From Cristatella mucedo (taxonomy: Eukaryota; Bryozoa; Phylactolaemata; Cristatellidae), in the NCBI GenBank assembly GCA_009760855.2, contig WPIO01000026.1:3352501-3416500 (forward strand): 64,000 nucleotides of DNA, read 5' to 3'. Shown in pieces: positions 10,381-22,039 of the stretch. Numbering within the stretch: the stretch's first letter is position 1; each line of letters starts with the position of its first letter. Both the position numbers and the translations under genes were made by a program. The notes below the pieces were generated by a model. It did not search any database, was not told where the DNA came from, and was given only the letters and a program-made list of their open reading frames with translations.

Positions 10381-13093
10381 CAAGGGGTGTCCAACCTTTT
10401 TGCGTTGGGGAGCCACATAAAAAAAATTTAAAAGGTCCGGGGCCACATGTAAATGGGCGTAGTTGACCACATCAGAAAATAAGATCGTAATTTAGTATGA
10501 CTATTACTATTATACTTAATAAATAAACCGCAATACAATAGTATTTTTTTGCATAATTATAATTAAAAATAATAAATAATAGAAATTTAATCATGTGTCC
10601 TGGAAAATAATTCGATAGATATCATGGCCAATCTTTTAGTTTTGGATTTTTATTTTAATAACATGAAGACAGAAACTTATAAAACTTACAAAATTACATG
10701 AAAGGGACTTACATAATATTAATGTATTCGGATTAATTAAATGCCACAGGTATTCAATGTCTTCTGCACTGCAGGCATCAATGAGATATTTGGCATTGTT
10801 TCTGTTTGCATAAAAAATCGACATCTGCTGCAACAGTGGATGTGGCATTTCTAAGGATTCCTGATAAATGTTCATCTGTGAGAACGGATCGAGTCTTTGT
10901 TTTCACATTTTTCAGTCTGGAAAAAAGCTGTTCGCAGCAATATGTGCTGCCAAAAAGGGCAATATACCTGCGAGCATGTTTGGCTAGGTTAGGAAAAGAC
11001 TCTTGATGAAACATACTGCTTGTAAAAGGTAACAAGGTCATGCTGATCATAAGCAGTTTTTAAATTGCTATCATTATGAATGTCGATTAGTTCGAGTTGA
11101 AATTCATCAGGTGCATCAGAGGGATCGATATTAAATGGATTACTAATCATGTTCATGTCATCCGCATGTTGTTGGAAATCCTAAAACCTCTCTTCGAATT
11201 CATCAACAAGTTTGCTAACAAGAGTGGAGTACTTCATATGAGCCAGCGTTTCAGGCGACCTTGTTGCTAGTGTTGTGAAATGTTACAGTTTCTTCTGATC
11301 TAAGTGTTTCCGGAAAAGTTTCAGCTTTTGCACAAACGCGACAACACACTCATACATTTTATGGACCAGTTGATCCTTACCTTGGAGTTTGGCATTAAGA
11401 TCTGCAAGATGTTTGGTCATGTCCACCAAAAAGGCCAAGTCATTCAACCACTGCTGGTCATCGAGGAAGCCAACACCTTTTCCCTTTTCTGTCATAAATG
11501 TTTTTATTTCGTCCCGAAGTGACCAAAACCTGGCTAACGTGTTTGCCCTACTTAGCCAATGGATTTGGCAGAAATAAATAACATCACAATAATCTGATCC
11601 CAACTCTTCAAGGAAAGCCTGAAATTGTCTGTGGTTTAGCGCACGAGACCTTATCACATTGACTGTTGAAACTCCATTGTCCATTACATGTTGCATGCTC
11701 AAGACCTTTGCACATAGCTGTTCTTGGTGGATGATGCAGTGATGACTGAAAATTTTGTGAGGTACTAGTTTTACCATTAAAGATACAAATCCATTGTGTC
11801 TACCTGTCATTGAAGGGGCTCCGTCTGTGGTTAAACCAATCAATTTAGTTTCAGGAAGATTAAATTTTGTGAGGACCCTCTTGACCTGATCCAAAATATC
11901 CCTCCCCGTTGTAGTGCCTTTCATTGAACATATATCCAACAGTTCTTCGATAATGACAAACCTTCCTGTTACTCCACGTACAAATACCGACAGTTGAACC
12001 GTATAGCTATTGTCCGTGCTTTCGTCGAGCGCAAGAGAATACAATTCGCATTCAGCAAGTCTTTTACTGAAAATTTCTTCTATGTTGGATGCGAGCTCGT
12101 CAAATCTTCTCGCAACCGTTTGATGAGAAAGACTGACTTTCTCTACTTCTGACTTCTTTTCTGGACAGACCACACCAGTAAACAGCCTGAGGCATTCCTT
12201 AACAAATTCACCATCGGAAAATGCTTTCCCCCGCTTAGCTATAGCTTCAGCTATTAAAAAACTTACTTTGGTTGAAGCCTCAGACTTGTTGCTGACTGCT
12301 GTAAACAATGACTGCTCTCTGATGACGCTCTGTTTCAACGAGTTCACGCGATCAATTCGAAGTTGACCAGTCAGGCTGTTGTACCTGTCGCCATGCTTTG
12401 TTGAAAAATGTCGCTTAACATTGTACTCTTTTGCAACGGCAATTGTTTCTTGGCATATTAGGCACATTATCCTACCTAAGCTATCCATTACAAAATAATC
12501 TACAGTCCAAGATGCTTTGAAAAGTCTTCCTTCTGCGTCAAATTTTTGTTTTTTGCTAGTATTCACATTCGCCGCCATTTTTCTCTGTGAAATAAAAAAA
12601 ACAGACCAGTTACAAATTGATTAATTTATATTTTATCACAGCAATATCTTAGTATTAGTAAGTAAGTTGAGCAATATGAGTTTTTTGAAAAACCTACCTG
12701 ACTGATTCCAGTTCGTGCAGCAGCAGCTGAGAAACGACTCTTTTTTCTATCCGCAGTGTGAAACAGTTAATTCTGCTTGCGGAAGCGTTATAAATGTGAT
12801 CGTAATGGCGCCACTGTAGCGCAAATATATTACCCCTTTACGCCAAAATGTTCACATGAAGGCTAGCAAAATAAATTGATTTTTTTACCTTCACTCGAAA
12901 ATAGCCATTCGGACACCTTCACGCTTCACACGCGCGTGAAGTACATCACAGCGCCTTATATATCGCCGTTTGTAATGACTAAAAATTAACGAAAAACATG
13001 GAGTAACAAATATTTTTGGGATAACGTTGCGGGCCGCATAGAAGACCTCGTCGGGCCGGGTTGTGGCCCGCGGCCACGTGTTGGACACCCATG
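10381..13093 (-). mobile_element. hAT (Charlie-type) DNA transposon, complete ends
   Basis: The left end is CAAGGGGTGTCCAAC and the inverted right end is CATGGGTGTCCAAC; these terminal inverted repeats differ by one base and a one-base gap. An exact 8-bp target-site duplication CATTAGAA flanks the element at 10373-10380 and 13094-13101. The 8-bp duplication, the GTGTCCAA ends and the GGGCC-rich subterminal sequence fit hAT elements of the Charlie/Tip100 group. The minus strand carries a degraded transposase. At 2713 bp it is close to a full-length autonomous element. Confidence 0.96.
10778..12578 (-). pseudogene. hAT transposase (BED finger, GTF2IRD2/SCAND3-like), broken
   Basis: This is the element's transposase, which would cut and rejoin its ends. 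The first open part (12578-11283, 431 codons) starts MAANVNTSKKQK. It has a BED-type zinc finger at residues 38-61 (CLIC ... KRHFSTKH), the first catalytic block ALDESTD near residue 183, and the second block LTTDGAPSMTG near 250, followed by CIIHQEQLCAK. An in-frame TAA (11285-11283) and then TAG (11183-11181) stop it, and a frameshift lies near 11015-11050. The last part (to 10778) carries the C-terminal dimerisation region with CCEQLFSRLKNVKTKTRS. The catalytic blocks remain readable but the protein cannot be made in one piece. The nearest known relatives by motif are the Charlie8-like transposases, the source of the human GTF2IRD2 C-terminus; that assignment is from family knowledge. Confidence 0.93.
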
Positions 13094-13101
13094 CATTAGA
13101 A

Positions 13102-13359
13102 GGTTACGGTCACGTGCCGTCGTGTAGCGCGCCCATTGTAGCGCACCATTTGGCGGGGGGGGGGGGGAGGCGGAGCCACGTGACAGCAACGCCATGCCTA
13201 CAGTACTTCAGGTCAAAATATGGAAGCGATGTGGCAAAGATCTCACACTATTTACGATGGTGCTCCATGTTAAGATTATGGACTTGTTACTTGAAGGGCG
13301 TTCTTGATTCCCGCCGCGCCCTGCTATCGGCGTCCCTTAATATGCAGTAGCGTCCTGTA
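13102..13359. other. Short GC-rich spacer with a G13 run
   Basis: It lies between the hAT target duplication and the next LINE copy. A run of 13 G occupies 13155-13167. No gene is seen. Confidence 0.5.
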
Positions 13360-14202
13360 GCAGGGTTTCCTGTGCATCAGTTCGAAATCTAGGTGTCATG
13401 TTCCAAAGTGACCTCTCGTTAGACGACCACATCAGCTCCACAGTCAAATCTGCATACTTTCAGCTACATAACATTGCTAAAATTCGGGCTTATTTAGATA
13501 AGTCTAAGTTGGTCCATGCATTCGTGACATCCCGTCTTGACTTCTGTAACTCACTGCTTGCTGGCCTACCGGCATGTGCAATCAGGCGACTACAGCCGGT
13601 GCAAAACTGCGCAGCTAGGCTTTTCGGTCGTGAGCGGTGCAGTTGCCACATCACACCACTTCTAGCCGACCTGCACTGGCTACCAGTCAAGCAACGGATC
13701 GACTTCAAGGTTTTGTCGATCACTTTTAGGTTTCGTCATTCTTTTGCTCCAGCTTATCTCTCAGATCTACTCCCCCACTAAGCCAAGCATCGTACCACTA
13801 GCTTTTAGGAATCCAACAGTTTACCAATACCTCGTACAAACCTCAAATCCTTAGGAGACCGTGCACTTACTTCGTATGCTCCCAAAGCCTGGAACTCCCT
13901 CCCGACTTGCGTCAGAACATCCCCTGACTTGACCACATTTAAAAAGAACTTAAAAACACCTATCTAGGACAGCATTTAGTGGGTCCCTGTGACTCGCCCT
14001 TCATGCGCATATGCGTGCTGACACTGTGCATGCTGCCACTAACCACATTTGCATGCTGACCTTGTGCATGTCACCCCTAACCATGCTATTCATGTTGTTT
14101 ATCAAGCATGCTATTTCTCACCATTGAATCGCGTTTCCCTTTGCAGCAAAGGTGACGTGCCTAGAAAGAGATTGAGTTCTCTGAGAGCACTTTATCAAGT
14201 GG

Positions 14203-14231
<29 letters not shown>
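13360..14231 (+). mobile_element. LINE-A, 5'-truncated copy
   Basis: It aligns with 38935-39799 of the full copy at roughly 90% identity by eye. It starts in the ASAQNLGVIFQSD segment after the RT core and ends with the 3' hairpin and nine ATT units. Substitutions and small gaps are visible, for example loss of the residues after LDK. Confidence 0.92.
13398..13781 (+). pseudogene. LINE-A pol C-terminal fragment
   Basis: The 127-codon open frame corresponds to residues 789-918 of the intact LINE-A protein, with matching NLGV(M/I)FQSDLSLDDHISS, RLDFCNSLL and LHWLPVKQRIDFKVLS segments. It lacks endonuclease and RT catalytic parts because the copy is 5'-truncated. A stop follows LLPH, where the intact copy continues. 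Confidence 0.85.
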
Positions 14232-14234
<3 letters not shown>

Positions 14235-14702
14235 CAGTCAGATATTCATATATACGGGAAGCATCTGTTGGCTTCCAGTGGCCTGACACTCTAGCAGGCA
14301 TTATGACCAATGCTCCTTTATCAGTTCGCATGCATCGTCCCGTTACCATGATTATCCATTTAACGTTTACAGAAGCAATGGGTTATGGTTGGTAGGTATC
14401 CATTCCATTGTGCATCGAAGAGTATTGGTTTGGAAAACGAAACCAATTGTGCCAGCCATTTTCTTACGGATGGCCCTCAGTACAGCTTGTCTGACACACG
14501 GTGAACCATTTAAGGATTCCACACAACAAAAATAAACCCACCAGTATCCCATTCACTTCATACACAATGACTAGCTTTGTCGCAGTACGAGTGCAGTTTC
14601 AAGACAAAATATTGTGTTGCTTGGCTTCATTTCTTTACCGATGGAGCAAGCAGCAAACTTTATGTGCACATATTACTATCGTTATTATCATTATTGTCAG
14701 AA
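14232..14702. other. Unresolved spacer between two LINE copies
   Basis: No family recognised. It is open on the plus strand from 14501 into LINE-B, but the first 67 codons have no counterpart in other LINE-B copies. Confidence 0.45.
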
Positions 14703-15706
14703 TAGGATATCACTTCTATGCTGACGATACTCAGTTGTATTTGTCATTTAAACCGTCGGAATCTGCTGCAGCAACTGAGAAACTGAATGCTTGCCTTGCC
14801 GATATTCGATCATGGATGTCGGAAAACTTCCTGAAATTAAATGGCGATAAAACCGAACTGCTTCTCATAGGACACCCTAAGCGTGTGGCTGGATTAAAAG
14901 GCTTTGCCGTTCTAACAGGTGATGCCATTGTGCGACCTTCACCACGTGCTCGTAATCTAGGTGTCGTGTTCGACAGCTGCCTCAATTTCAAAAGCTTCAT
15001 TCAGAAGACTGCCTCTACAGCTAGCCATCACATCCGATCCCTATCCAAGATTAGAAGCTGTCTCCCACAGTGGCTTGTAAAAAATTTAACTAGCTCTTTA
15101 GTTCTGTCTCGGCTTGATTATTGTAATTTCCTTTTGGCTGGGCTACCAAAGAAAGCTATTATGCCACTACAGCGGATTATGAATATGGCTGCAAGGCTGG
15201 TCTTCAAGTCCCAGCGGTTTGAGCACGTGTCACCTTTGCTGAAAGAGCTAGGATGGTTGCCGGTTCAGCAAAGGATACAGAGCAACGTTCTTACGCTGAC
15301 CCACAAGGCCCGCCACGGCTTGGCTCCTTCGTACCTAGCTGAACTGCTGCATCAGTTTCAGCCTGTTCGCACCCTCAGGTCCTGTGTGGACAATAAATTA
15401 GCTGTCCCATTCCTCTGCTTAAAGACAGTTGGCGACAGAAGCTTTAGCTCTGCAGGTCCTAGACTGTGGAACTCGCTTCCACAATTCTTACGCAACGACA
15501 TCTACTCTCCAACTGCTGACTATGGCACATCTTTTTCAGCGGTCCTGAACTGCTACTTCTATGCTACTCACTACCTCAACTGCTCTCCTGACTCTGCTAT
15601 GCTTCCCACTTTCTCTTTGTTGCATGAGACGAAGTCTGTTGGCTACCGAATGCGTACCGAAAGCCACTTAGGCTGTGAGTGCGCTATACACAATTCTCCT
15701 GCGTAA
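14703..15706 (+). CDS. LINE-B pol, C-terminal third, open frame
   Basis: The uninterrupted frame encodes the last part of an L2/CR1-like polyprotein: the FYADDTQLYL catalytic block of the reverse transcriptase at the very start, KLNGDKTELLLIGHPKR (thumb), RARNLGVVFDSCLNFKSFI, LSRLDYCNFLLAGLP, and LGWLPVQQRIQSNVLTLTHKARHG. It ends at a TAA in the 3' region after CECAIHNSPA. The endonuclease and most of the RT are missing through 5' truncation, so no active enzyme can be made. The frame is open upstream to 14501, but that part is not LINE sequence. Lack of stops over 1 kb suggests a fairly young insertion. Confidence 0.85.
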
Positions 15707-15762
15707 CACCCACATGGTCTTTATGACTTTGTGGAGTTACTGACGGAGATACATTACATGTC
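14703..15762 (+). mobile_element. LINE-B, 5'-truncated, best-preserved 3' half
   Basis: It begins exactly at the RT catalytic motif (YHFYADDTQLYLSF) and continues to the 3' UTR with CTTTGTGGAGTTACTGACGG and an ACATTACAT tail. It serves as the reference for LINE-B fragments at 4.5, 5.3, 9.5, 50.3, 57 and 61.7 kb. LINE-B and LINE-A are related at protein level (about half of the aligned residues by eye) but have unrelated 3' UTRs. Confidence 0.92.
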
Positions 15763-17418
15763 ATCTAAGGCAAAAGCCAAGTCACATTATTACCCTCTAT
15801 GCAAGGATGAAGCTGCGACGTTTCCCTCACTGAGAGGCAAAATGCCCACGATAGACATGACAGCACTGACGGGTAGTTCACGAAGTTCAGAGGCAAAACA
15901 ATGGTGCTCAAAAAGATTTAGGTGGGCGCCCACTAGAAAAATTCTCAGCTGTGCTCTTGGTCCTAAAAACCACTGACCAACCAAGACTCACGATTAGCAC
16001 GAAGACGGCATTTCCACCATCGCGGAGTTAACGTGAACTATCGCCCATTTTGACGGCCTTCTTTAACAGAAATCCACTCAAGCAGGACAGAAGTTCTCGC
16101 AGCCAAGCCTAATAGTTGATTAGGCACTCCTCGGTCGTCGCTGATCGGGATCTAAGCATGGATTCGCTGTAGGGCACCTTCTGAGGTGGAGATAATTTGG
16201 AGGGAATTTCGCAGCTCTTCATATTTCGTAGGCTCCACGATATCAAATAACGGTTGCATTCGTTCGCAAAATGAGTCGCTTCATTCCCTAGTTACTCAGT
16301 AGTTCAATGGTATTTTAGGGAATTTGTGGCGGTTCCAACTGTTCTTAACCGAGGGGGTCTTTTCTTGAACAGGTTTTGCTTTCGGTGGCTACAACCGGGT
16401 TGCTAAAAGCATGGAGTGAAGAGTCATATCCAGCAAACTCTCGCTCTACTTACGCAGTACTTGTAGGCGTGCTAAGATGTGCCGAGCACGTGTCTCTCAT
16501 AAAAAAAGAGGGAGCTCTCGCATTGGACAACGGGAATAATACAAGATAGTGGGATATGATGTTCTTCCTTATACCCCCAGCGAAGCCATTCTATGCTAAC
16601 GAGGTCATCGCAGTCTTCCGAATGTAATCAAGGATGAGACCGCTAAGGCGAGTCCAGAACCACTGTGACTCGTTGCTAAATGGAAGTCGGCTAGTCGCTA
16701 TAAGAGGCAGGTGTACGCGCGCTACAGGCCGGCAGCATAGGGGCTATTACGTGTCTTTAGTCGCTATATAAATGAGGCATTTGGATCAGCTGACCGTGAT
16801 CTTTAAGGCATGATAGCCTCTTGATTCAGATTTGGCTCAACGCACCACCTCAAGCATAGGCCACCATTCAGGCACTTGCCAAAGTGATTTTTTTTCAGGC
16901 GAATCCAGCGTGTCCATAGGCATCGATCTGTGGGCAAACCGTAGTCGCAGAATGACTGGGTGTTTGAGAATGCTTGAAGCTAATAGCCACGCTGCTGATG
17001 GCCGCAGCTGGGGTAGAGTCAAGATAAGCCAACAGAGGGAGGCAGAGCTAAAGGATTTACGTGTACTTCTCGGATGCCTATACGTAAGTCCAAAATACCA
17101 GCCCGATGGGCAGCTCTAATTCGCCAACCTTCGCTCCAATCCCAAGATGGCAGCGACGATGATCTGCTTGCTTGGCTTCCGCATGACAGTCCTCGGTAGC
17201 TGAAGCAGGAGGGAGGCAGGCCTGATTAGGCTCGGCGATGTCGCTGCCACTTACGCGGACATTAGCGAAACCGGCACATATTATAAAGATGGATGCTACT
17301 CATAAGCCCCCAGCCTGAAGGTGACGAAGTCTCATCGCCTCATGCTTGCTAGTGATTTGGGGTTCGGGTTTGCTTTCGTTCCCGTAGGACAAGAATCATA
17401 GGACAAGTTCCTCTAGAA
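15763..17418. other. Unresolved interval
   Basis: No gene or repeat recognised over 1.6 kb. Plus-strand open frames at 15731-15976 and 16832-17119 (95 codons) show no family motif. Composition is unremarkable. Confidence 0.45.
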
Positions 17419-17808
17419 CAGAGGTCGGCAAAATTTGGCCTTTAAGCCAGATACGGCCTAGCTAGTACTCTAGTCCGGCCTAACGCCCCTTAGTTATCTA
17501 CTGTTGGACACGACCTAATTGAATAGTCGCTGTTTTGTTCGCCATCATTACTGCCGGTTGCAGCTCAAGCTGTGGCCCGTGTTTATTTTTAGAACTGATG
17601 TCTGGCGCTTGTATGAAACATAAGCGCCGGACCAGGGAGCGGCGATAAATTTCTATCCCTACAATTGCCGCGCTCGTCTGTGCGTCCGGTGCAACTTTTT
17701 GTTTGTTCGTCTGGCCACGCCCACTCTGGGATATAGTTTCTGTTAGCCTAGTGTGCCTTCTTGACCTCTTGAAATAGCCTAGCAGTCCGAAAAATTTGCC
17801 GAACCCTG
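17419..17808. mobile_element. Non-autonomous hAT-type element (390 bp)
   Basis: The left end is CAGAGGTCGGCAAAATTTGG and the inverted right end is CAGGGTTCGGCAAATTTTTC. The left subterminal region is rich in GGCC (GGCCTTTAAGCCAGATACGG). The flanks are CTCTAGAA (17411-17418) and TTCTAGAG (17809-17816), which share the 6-base core TCTAGA expected of an 8-bp hAT duplication with worn outer bases. No transposase is encoded. Confidence 0.85.
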
Positions 17809-20534
17809 TTCTAGAGGAATCAGCTTGGCCAAACCTGTAGCTTATCAACATTTTTCGCGAAACTATTGCTGCCTTCAAGAAGTTACTTGTTACAGAATGA
17901 GCTTTCGGGTGCCAGGGGAAGCTTGCAAGAGAAGCTTCCGGTTTCCATGAGCTAACTTAAGCTGAATCGTAAGAATTCTCTGAGAGTGTCGATTCAATAC
18001 AATATATTAGATATATTATAAAATATATTAGAAGCATCATACAATAGAGGTTGTTCTTCTAAGAAGTCAGGGACGCTATTGATGCATCGTTCCAAGCGAC
18101 ATTTCTTGCTCAAAATGATGAAAGAGCGGATTAGTTGAACGCGTATGTGTTGACCGTACACCAGGCAGCTGGGCCGCTTGTTAGCCATGGCTGGGATACT
18201 AGTTGGACAGCATTCATCAGTTTTCTCGCCTTCTCCCTACGAGCAATTTCCTTCTGCTCATTGATGCTGGCTGCTACCCAACAGTTGCAACTTTTCCGGT
18301 TGCATCCAAAGTAGCTGCTGCTGACGACAGCTGAATTGCGACGAAGTTGCGCTCAGAAACATAAAAACAGCTTTTCTCAAACCTGTTCAGAGATCTGACA
18401 GAATTGTCTCCTCTAAATCTTCTTGAGTTTTCTCGAGTAGGCTAACATATTCACTATTGATTTCTAAAACGGCAACATATTCCCAGAATGGTTGAGGAGT
18501 TTGACAGTCGTTTGAAGCAAAATCACTATCCGGCTCTTTTTGTTGAGCAGAGTTCACTCTAGTTGAGCTAACAGGTAGTTTTATGTTTTAGAGTTACATT
18601 TATCTTATGCCTACAATATGACTGTTCATAATCGCAAGCAGTCACGTTTAGCAGGATGATTTAAGAAGCACTTGTCCCTTTCCGGGTAAGATGCTTTCAT
18701 CGGTCGTGTCACCCACATCAGACGACTTCTTGAAATTTAGCAGCAAGCTGGTTTTGGTAGATACTTTTGCCTCGAATGACACATTGACGATGCCTTTTCG
18801 GACTGTTCGTTGGTTCCTCAGGAACCTAAGCTGAAGTCATTTACGCTGCCCATGTCATACGTAGGGTTGTGGAGATAGCTCCGTCAGCCAATGTTATCCG
18901 TAGAGCAGGTGAGATGCAGTGCTGACGTGAAGCCGTTCAGAAGTCAATGGTCGTAAGAATTACGAGCTTTAATAATGCAGCTGACAAAAAAATATGGACC
19001 CATGCAAAGACGGATCGGGTATAAGAGAGAAACAGGTTCAATATATATTATTACTAAATGGTAACTATTGGTTGAGCGAGCCGTCATGTAGAAGTATCCC
19101 TTTGACATTGGTTTCTCTTGAAGACCATGCTCTGATCATCTAGCCGTAGCTGAGATGTCAGAAGAAGCATTCAATTGACCTAAGGGCACGTGATATCCAG
19201 CCGATCGGCAGTGATCCGTGGTTCCAAAATAGACCTGTTATCCGCAGTCATCCAGTGCTGCACTGTAGGTCAAGATGCGATCTCGCGATGCAGTTTAGCC
19301 ACACTAGCTGAGAAGCAGATTCGGCAAACGGTGCACCGACAAGGATACAGCTCGAACAAAGGCTTACCACCGCTCATATAGCTAAGGCCCAACTCATTGC
19401 CTGTGCATTGAACCATTTAGCAGTAACGAAGATACACGGGAAAATTCTGCATGTAGTTGAGCAACAGTTGCAAACATGCCAATGACCACTAAAACTTCTG
19501 CTTTTACCGGCAATACAGAATCTCCGATCGACGAAGCAAGTGTCAATGGCCCATGAATAAACCATTCAGACGCGGTTTTTGTAGAAAGTGACTCCAAAAA
19601 TGCAGCAGCACTCATATCCGTCATGTGGTGTATATAAACAAGCACCGCGCTCATTTTGATGATGGTGAAAGGGTCCTTACTTGTGAAGTACAAACGCAGG
19701 GTTCACTTGCCAGTTTCACCTTCTCAGCCTCGTGGCGAATGGTTTGATTAGTCGTGGCAGAATGGAATGCTCAGATGCACGAACGCGTGTTTTGATTCAT
19801 CTGCGATAATTATCTGGCGGTAGAACCTTTGCGTGATACGTACTTATTTTGGACGAGCCGGCTAACTGTTGAGAACTCTAGGTGCTGCGAAACGCGTTCT
19901 GGGGTCACCCCAGAGAGCTGCAGAGCTGAAACAGGACTGTAAAGTAGTACTCCAAGTCACGTGGAGTCTGAATCCGATTGTTGATACAATTACTACAATC
20001 CTTGTCTTTCGGAGGGAGCGAGCAAGTCGCATGAGCAATGCCACGTGCCTCTTGGTTTATCGAAAGACCGAAAGTAGCCCTTATTACTAGCCCGCAAACT
20101 GAGATTCTAGCCAGTGTCACCATCCCAGTGAAGAACTAGCTGTCGTCTGACTAATAATAAAAACAATAATCAAATGATAAGTACAATACAATAATAATTA
20201 TTTTAATTTACTAATACAACTAGGTATAATATTTCATTATACTTTGTCCGTAGGTACAGCATGTGTTTACCTAATCACTTAAGCCTAAAATAAATAAAAG
20301 TTAGCTAATGTTCTAGAAAAACCTTGCTTATGTCGCCAGGGCAGTTATGTTTTTATAACTATCCGGTTTTGCCTTTAGACACACTGTACGGTCTCCAGGC
20401 TCACACATATTTCAGGCGCTGTGCCGCAGCCGACATTAGTCTGGTTTGTATAGACTTATAATTATTAAATTAGTTTCCATTGAAGTGTAACCGTATAGGT
20501 GCTGGTTTGAAGTCTAACCGTATAGGTACTGCCG
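17809..20534. other. Unresolved interval, mostly unique-looking sequence
   Basis: No recognised gene or repeat over 2.7 kb. A minus-strand open frame at 19394-19693 (99 codons) is the most protein-like stretch, but I cannot assign it. The last part (about 20150-20460) is A/T-rich. Just before SINE2 copy b, TAACCGTATAGGT is present twice (near 20488 and 20516). Confidence 0.45.
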
Positions 20535-20656
20535 ACCTGGTTTAGCCCAGTGGTGCTCGCCCGACCAAGGTCTGGCCGAGGTTGTAGGCTCAAGCCCCAT
20601 GGCATATGTGAAGTACTTGAATAGAGATTAAGTTCTCTTATGGTGTTATACAAATG
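20535..20656 (+). mobile_element. SINE2 copy b
   Basis: The A box TAGCCCAGTGGT (20543-20554) matches the tRNA consensus at 11 of 12 positions; the B-box region is GGCTCAAGCCCC. The tail AGAGATTAAGTTCTCTTATGG followed by TGTTATACAAATG matches the LINE-A 3' hairpin region. It is the clearest example of the SINE2 layout. Confidence 0.85.
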
Positions 20657-21329
20657 AAAAATGCTTATATGTATATGGGTGCCTTAAGCGAACGTTCTGG
20701 TCTATTTTTGGCAGAGTAAAAGAATAGTGAATAGTCATTTGATTGCCAAGGCATCAAGAGATTGTTTGCACCCAGCCGAAGCATGTTGCTACTCGTGTAT
20801 ACCGTGTATCAAGACCGGAGCAAAAAACGAATCAGCGAAGGCGCCAGTTTAGACGTGCGAGGCATAAAAAACATGCTTCGGGCATTCTTATCGACGATCA
20901 AGATATTTTTTCCTCGGCTTCTCATTGCGCTGGCGAATACTGAAGAAAACTGTTGAAGGGAATGTGAACAATTGCCGCTCGTCGGAGGGAATTGTTTGCA
21001 CAATATCAGGTCATGCATACAATACAATTCTTTCATTTTAATAGTTCTGATATGATTACAGGCTGATACTTGGAGAAAAGAGAGCCACGAAGTTAGCTAT
21101 CCTAAGAACTCTGCGGGAACCGACTGGTCACTCAGGCAACTGCTACTTCGCATGGTGCACTTTCCAAATGTCGAACTGACAAGAGCATGCCTCCAATCGT
21201 GTGTCCACACCTTCTGTCGTCCGTCACCCTGATACTGCACTGTCCTAAGTTCCCCGGCCCTCCGGAGACTGAACAGCCATCTTCAGGAGAGAGCATCAAA
21301 TCAGACAGCGAGGAATATATCGTGAATGC
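20657..21329. other. Unresolved interval upstream of a gene relic
   Basis: No motif recognised. The N-terminal part of the relic at 21330-22039 may extend into this interval but is too decayed to read. Confidence 0.4.
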
Positions 21330-22039
21330 AAGCTCCAATTTCACAGATGGTCGGTCTCGTCGAGGCTATAGGAAAAGCCCGTAGCCCGAGTGAATGGCGC
21401 CTACTCACAGATGGTACATCCGGGAGCCTCGGAGCCGTGCTGCTTCATGAGAGGAAAAAGTAGTTGTCACTCCATGTGGGTCACTCTGTTCAACTCTAGG
21501 AGGAATACACACCAGTGTCCAGATGTTGCCGACTTCGTCGAAGAGGTGATTGGATACTTAAAAAGTAGTATCATTTCTGACGGGCCTGCAAAACGATATC
21601 ACGCAGTTTCCTTGCTTGTTTTCTTAGCCTGTGAGAGAGCCACCGCGACACCGTGATGCACTATCACGAAAGAGTTATCCACTGCGGACCGAATTGGCTG
21701 CAGGATTGGGAGCAAATTGAAATAGGAACCGCCTGGTAGACCCTCGGAAGTTGCTGACGCCACCATTGTACGTCAAGGTAGACCTCATCAAGCAATTAGT
21801 CACGGCTCTAGACACTAAGGCGGGAGCTTTCAAGTATCTTCAGCATGTCTGTCCACAGCTGTCAGAAAATACGTCAAAACAGGTATCGTCATCGGACTAC
21901 TGATAAAGAAGATCATTGAGTGTGACAAACTCGGCAGGAAGTCGAATAAGATGGAGAAAGCTACTTGGAACAGATTCGTAGCTGTGGCTCGCAGCTTTCT
22001 GGGTAATCGCAGGAGATCGGACCATTTTTAGATCCAACT
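21330..22039 (+). pseudogene. Relic of an uncharacterised multicopy protein family
   Basis: Read across at least three frameshifts and several stops, this segment gives ordered blocks: VGLVEAIGKARSPSEWRLL, SLGAVLLHE, VGHSVQL-EEY, ACFLSL, HYHERV, YPLRTELAAG, RLVDPRKLLTPPLYVK, LIKQLVTALDTKAGAFKYLQ, and in a new frame TGIVIGLLIKKIIE, MEKATWNRFVAVARSFLGN. From memory this order (EWRLFIDSS.. SLKAVLLHN.. GHSV.. CFLC.WDSR.. LVDP.K.LLPPLH.K.. F.GNHK) is shared by a large family of uncharacterised proteins, repeated many times in some arthropod and cnidarian genomes and probably carried by a mobile element. The function is unknown. The copy is dead. No terminal repeats were found. Confidence 0.7.
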
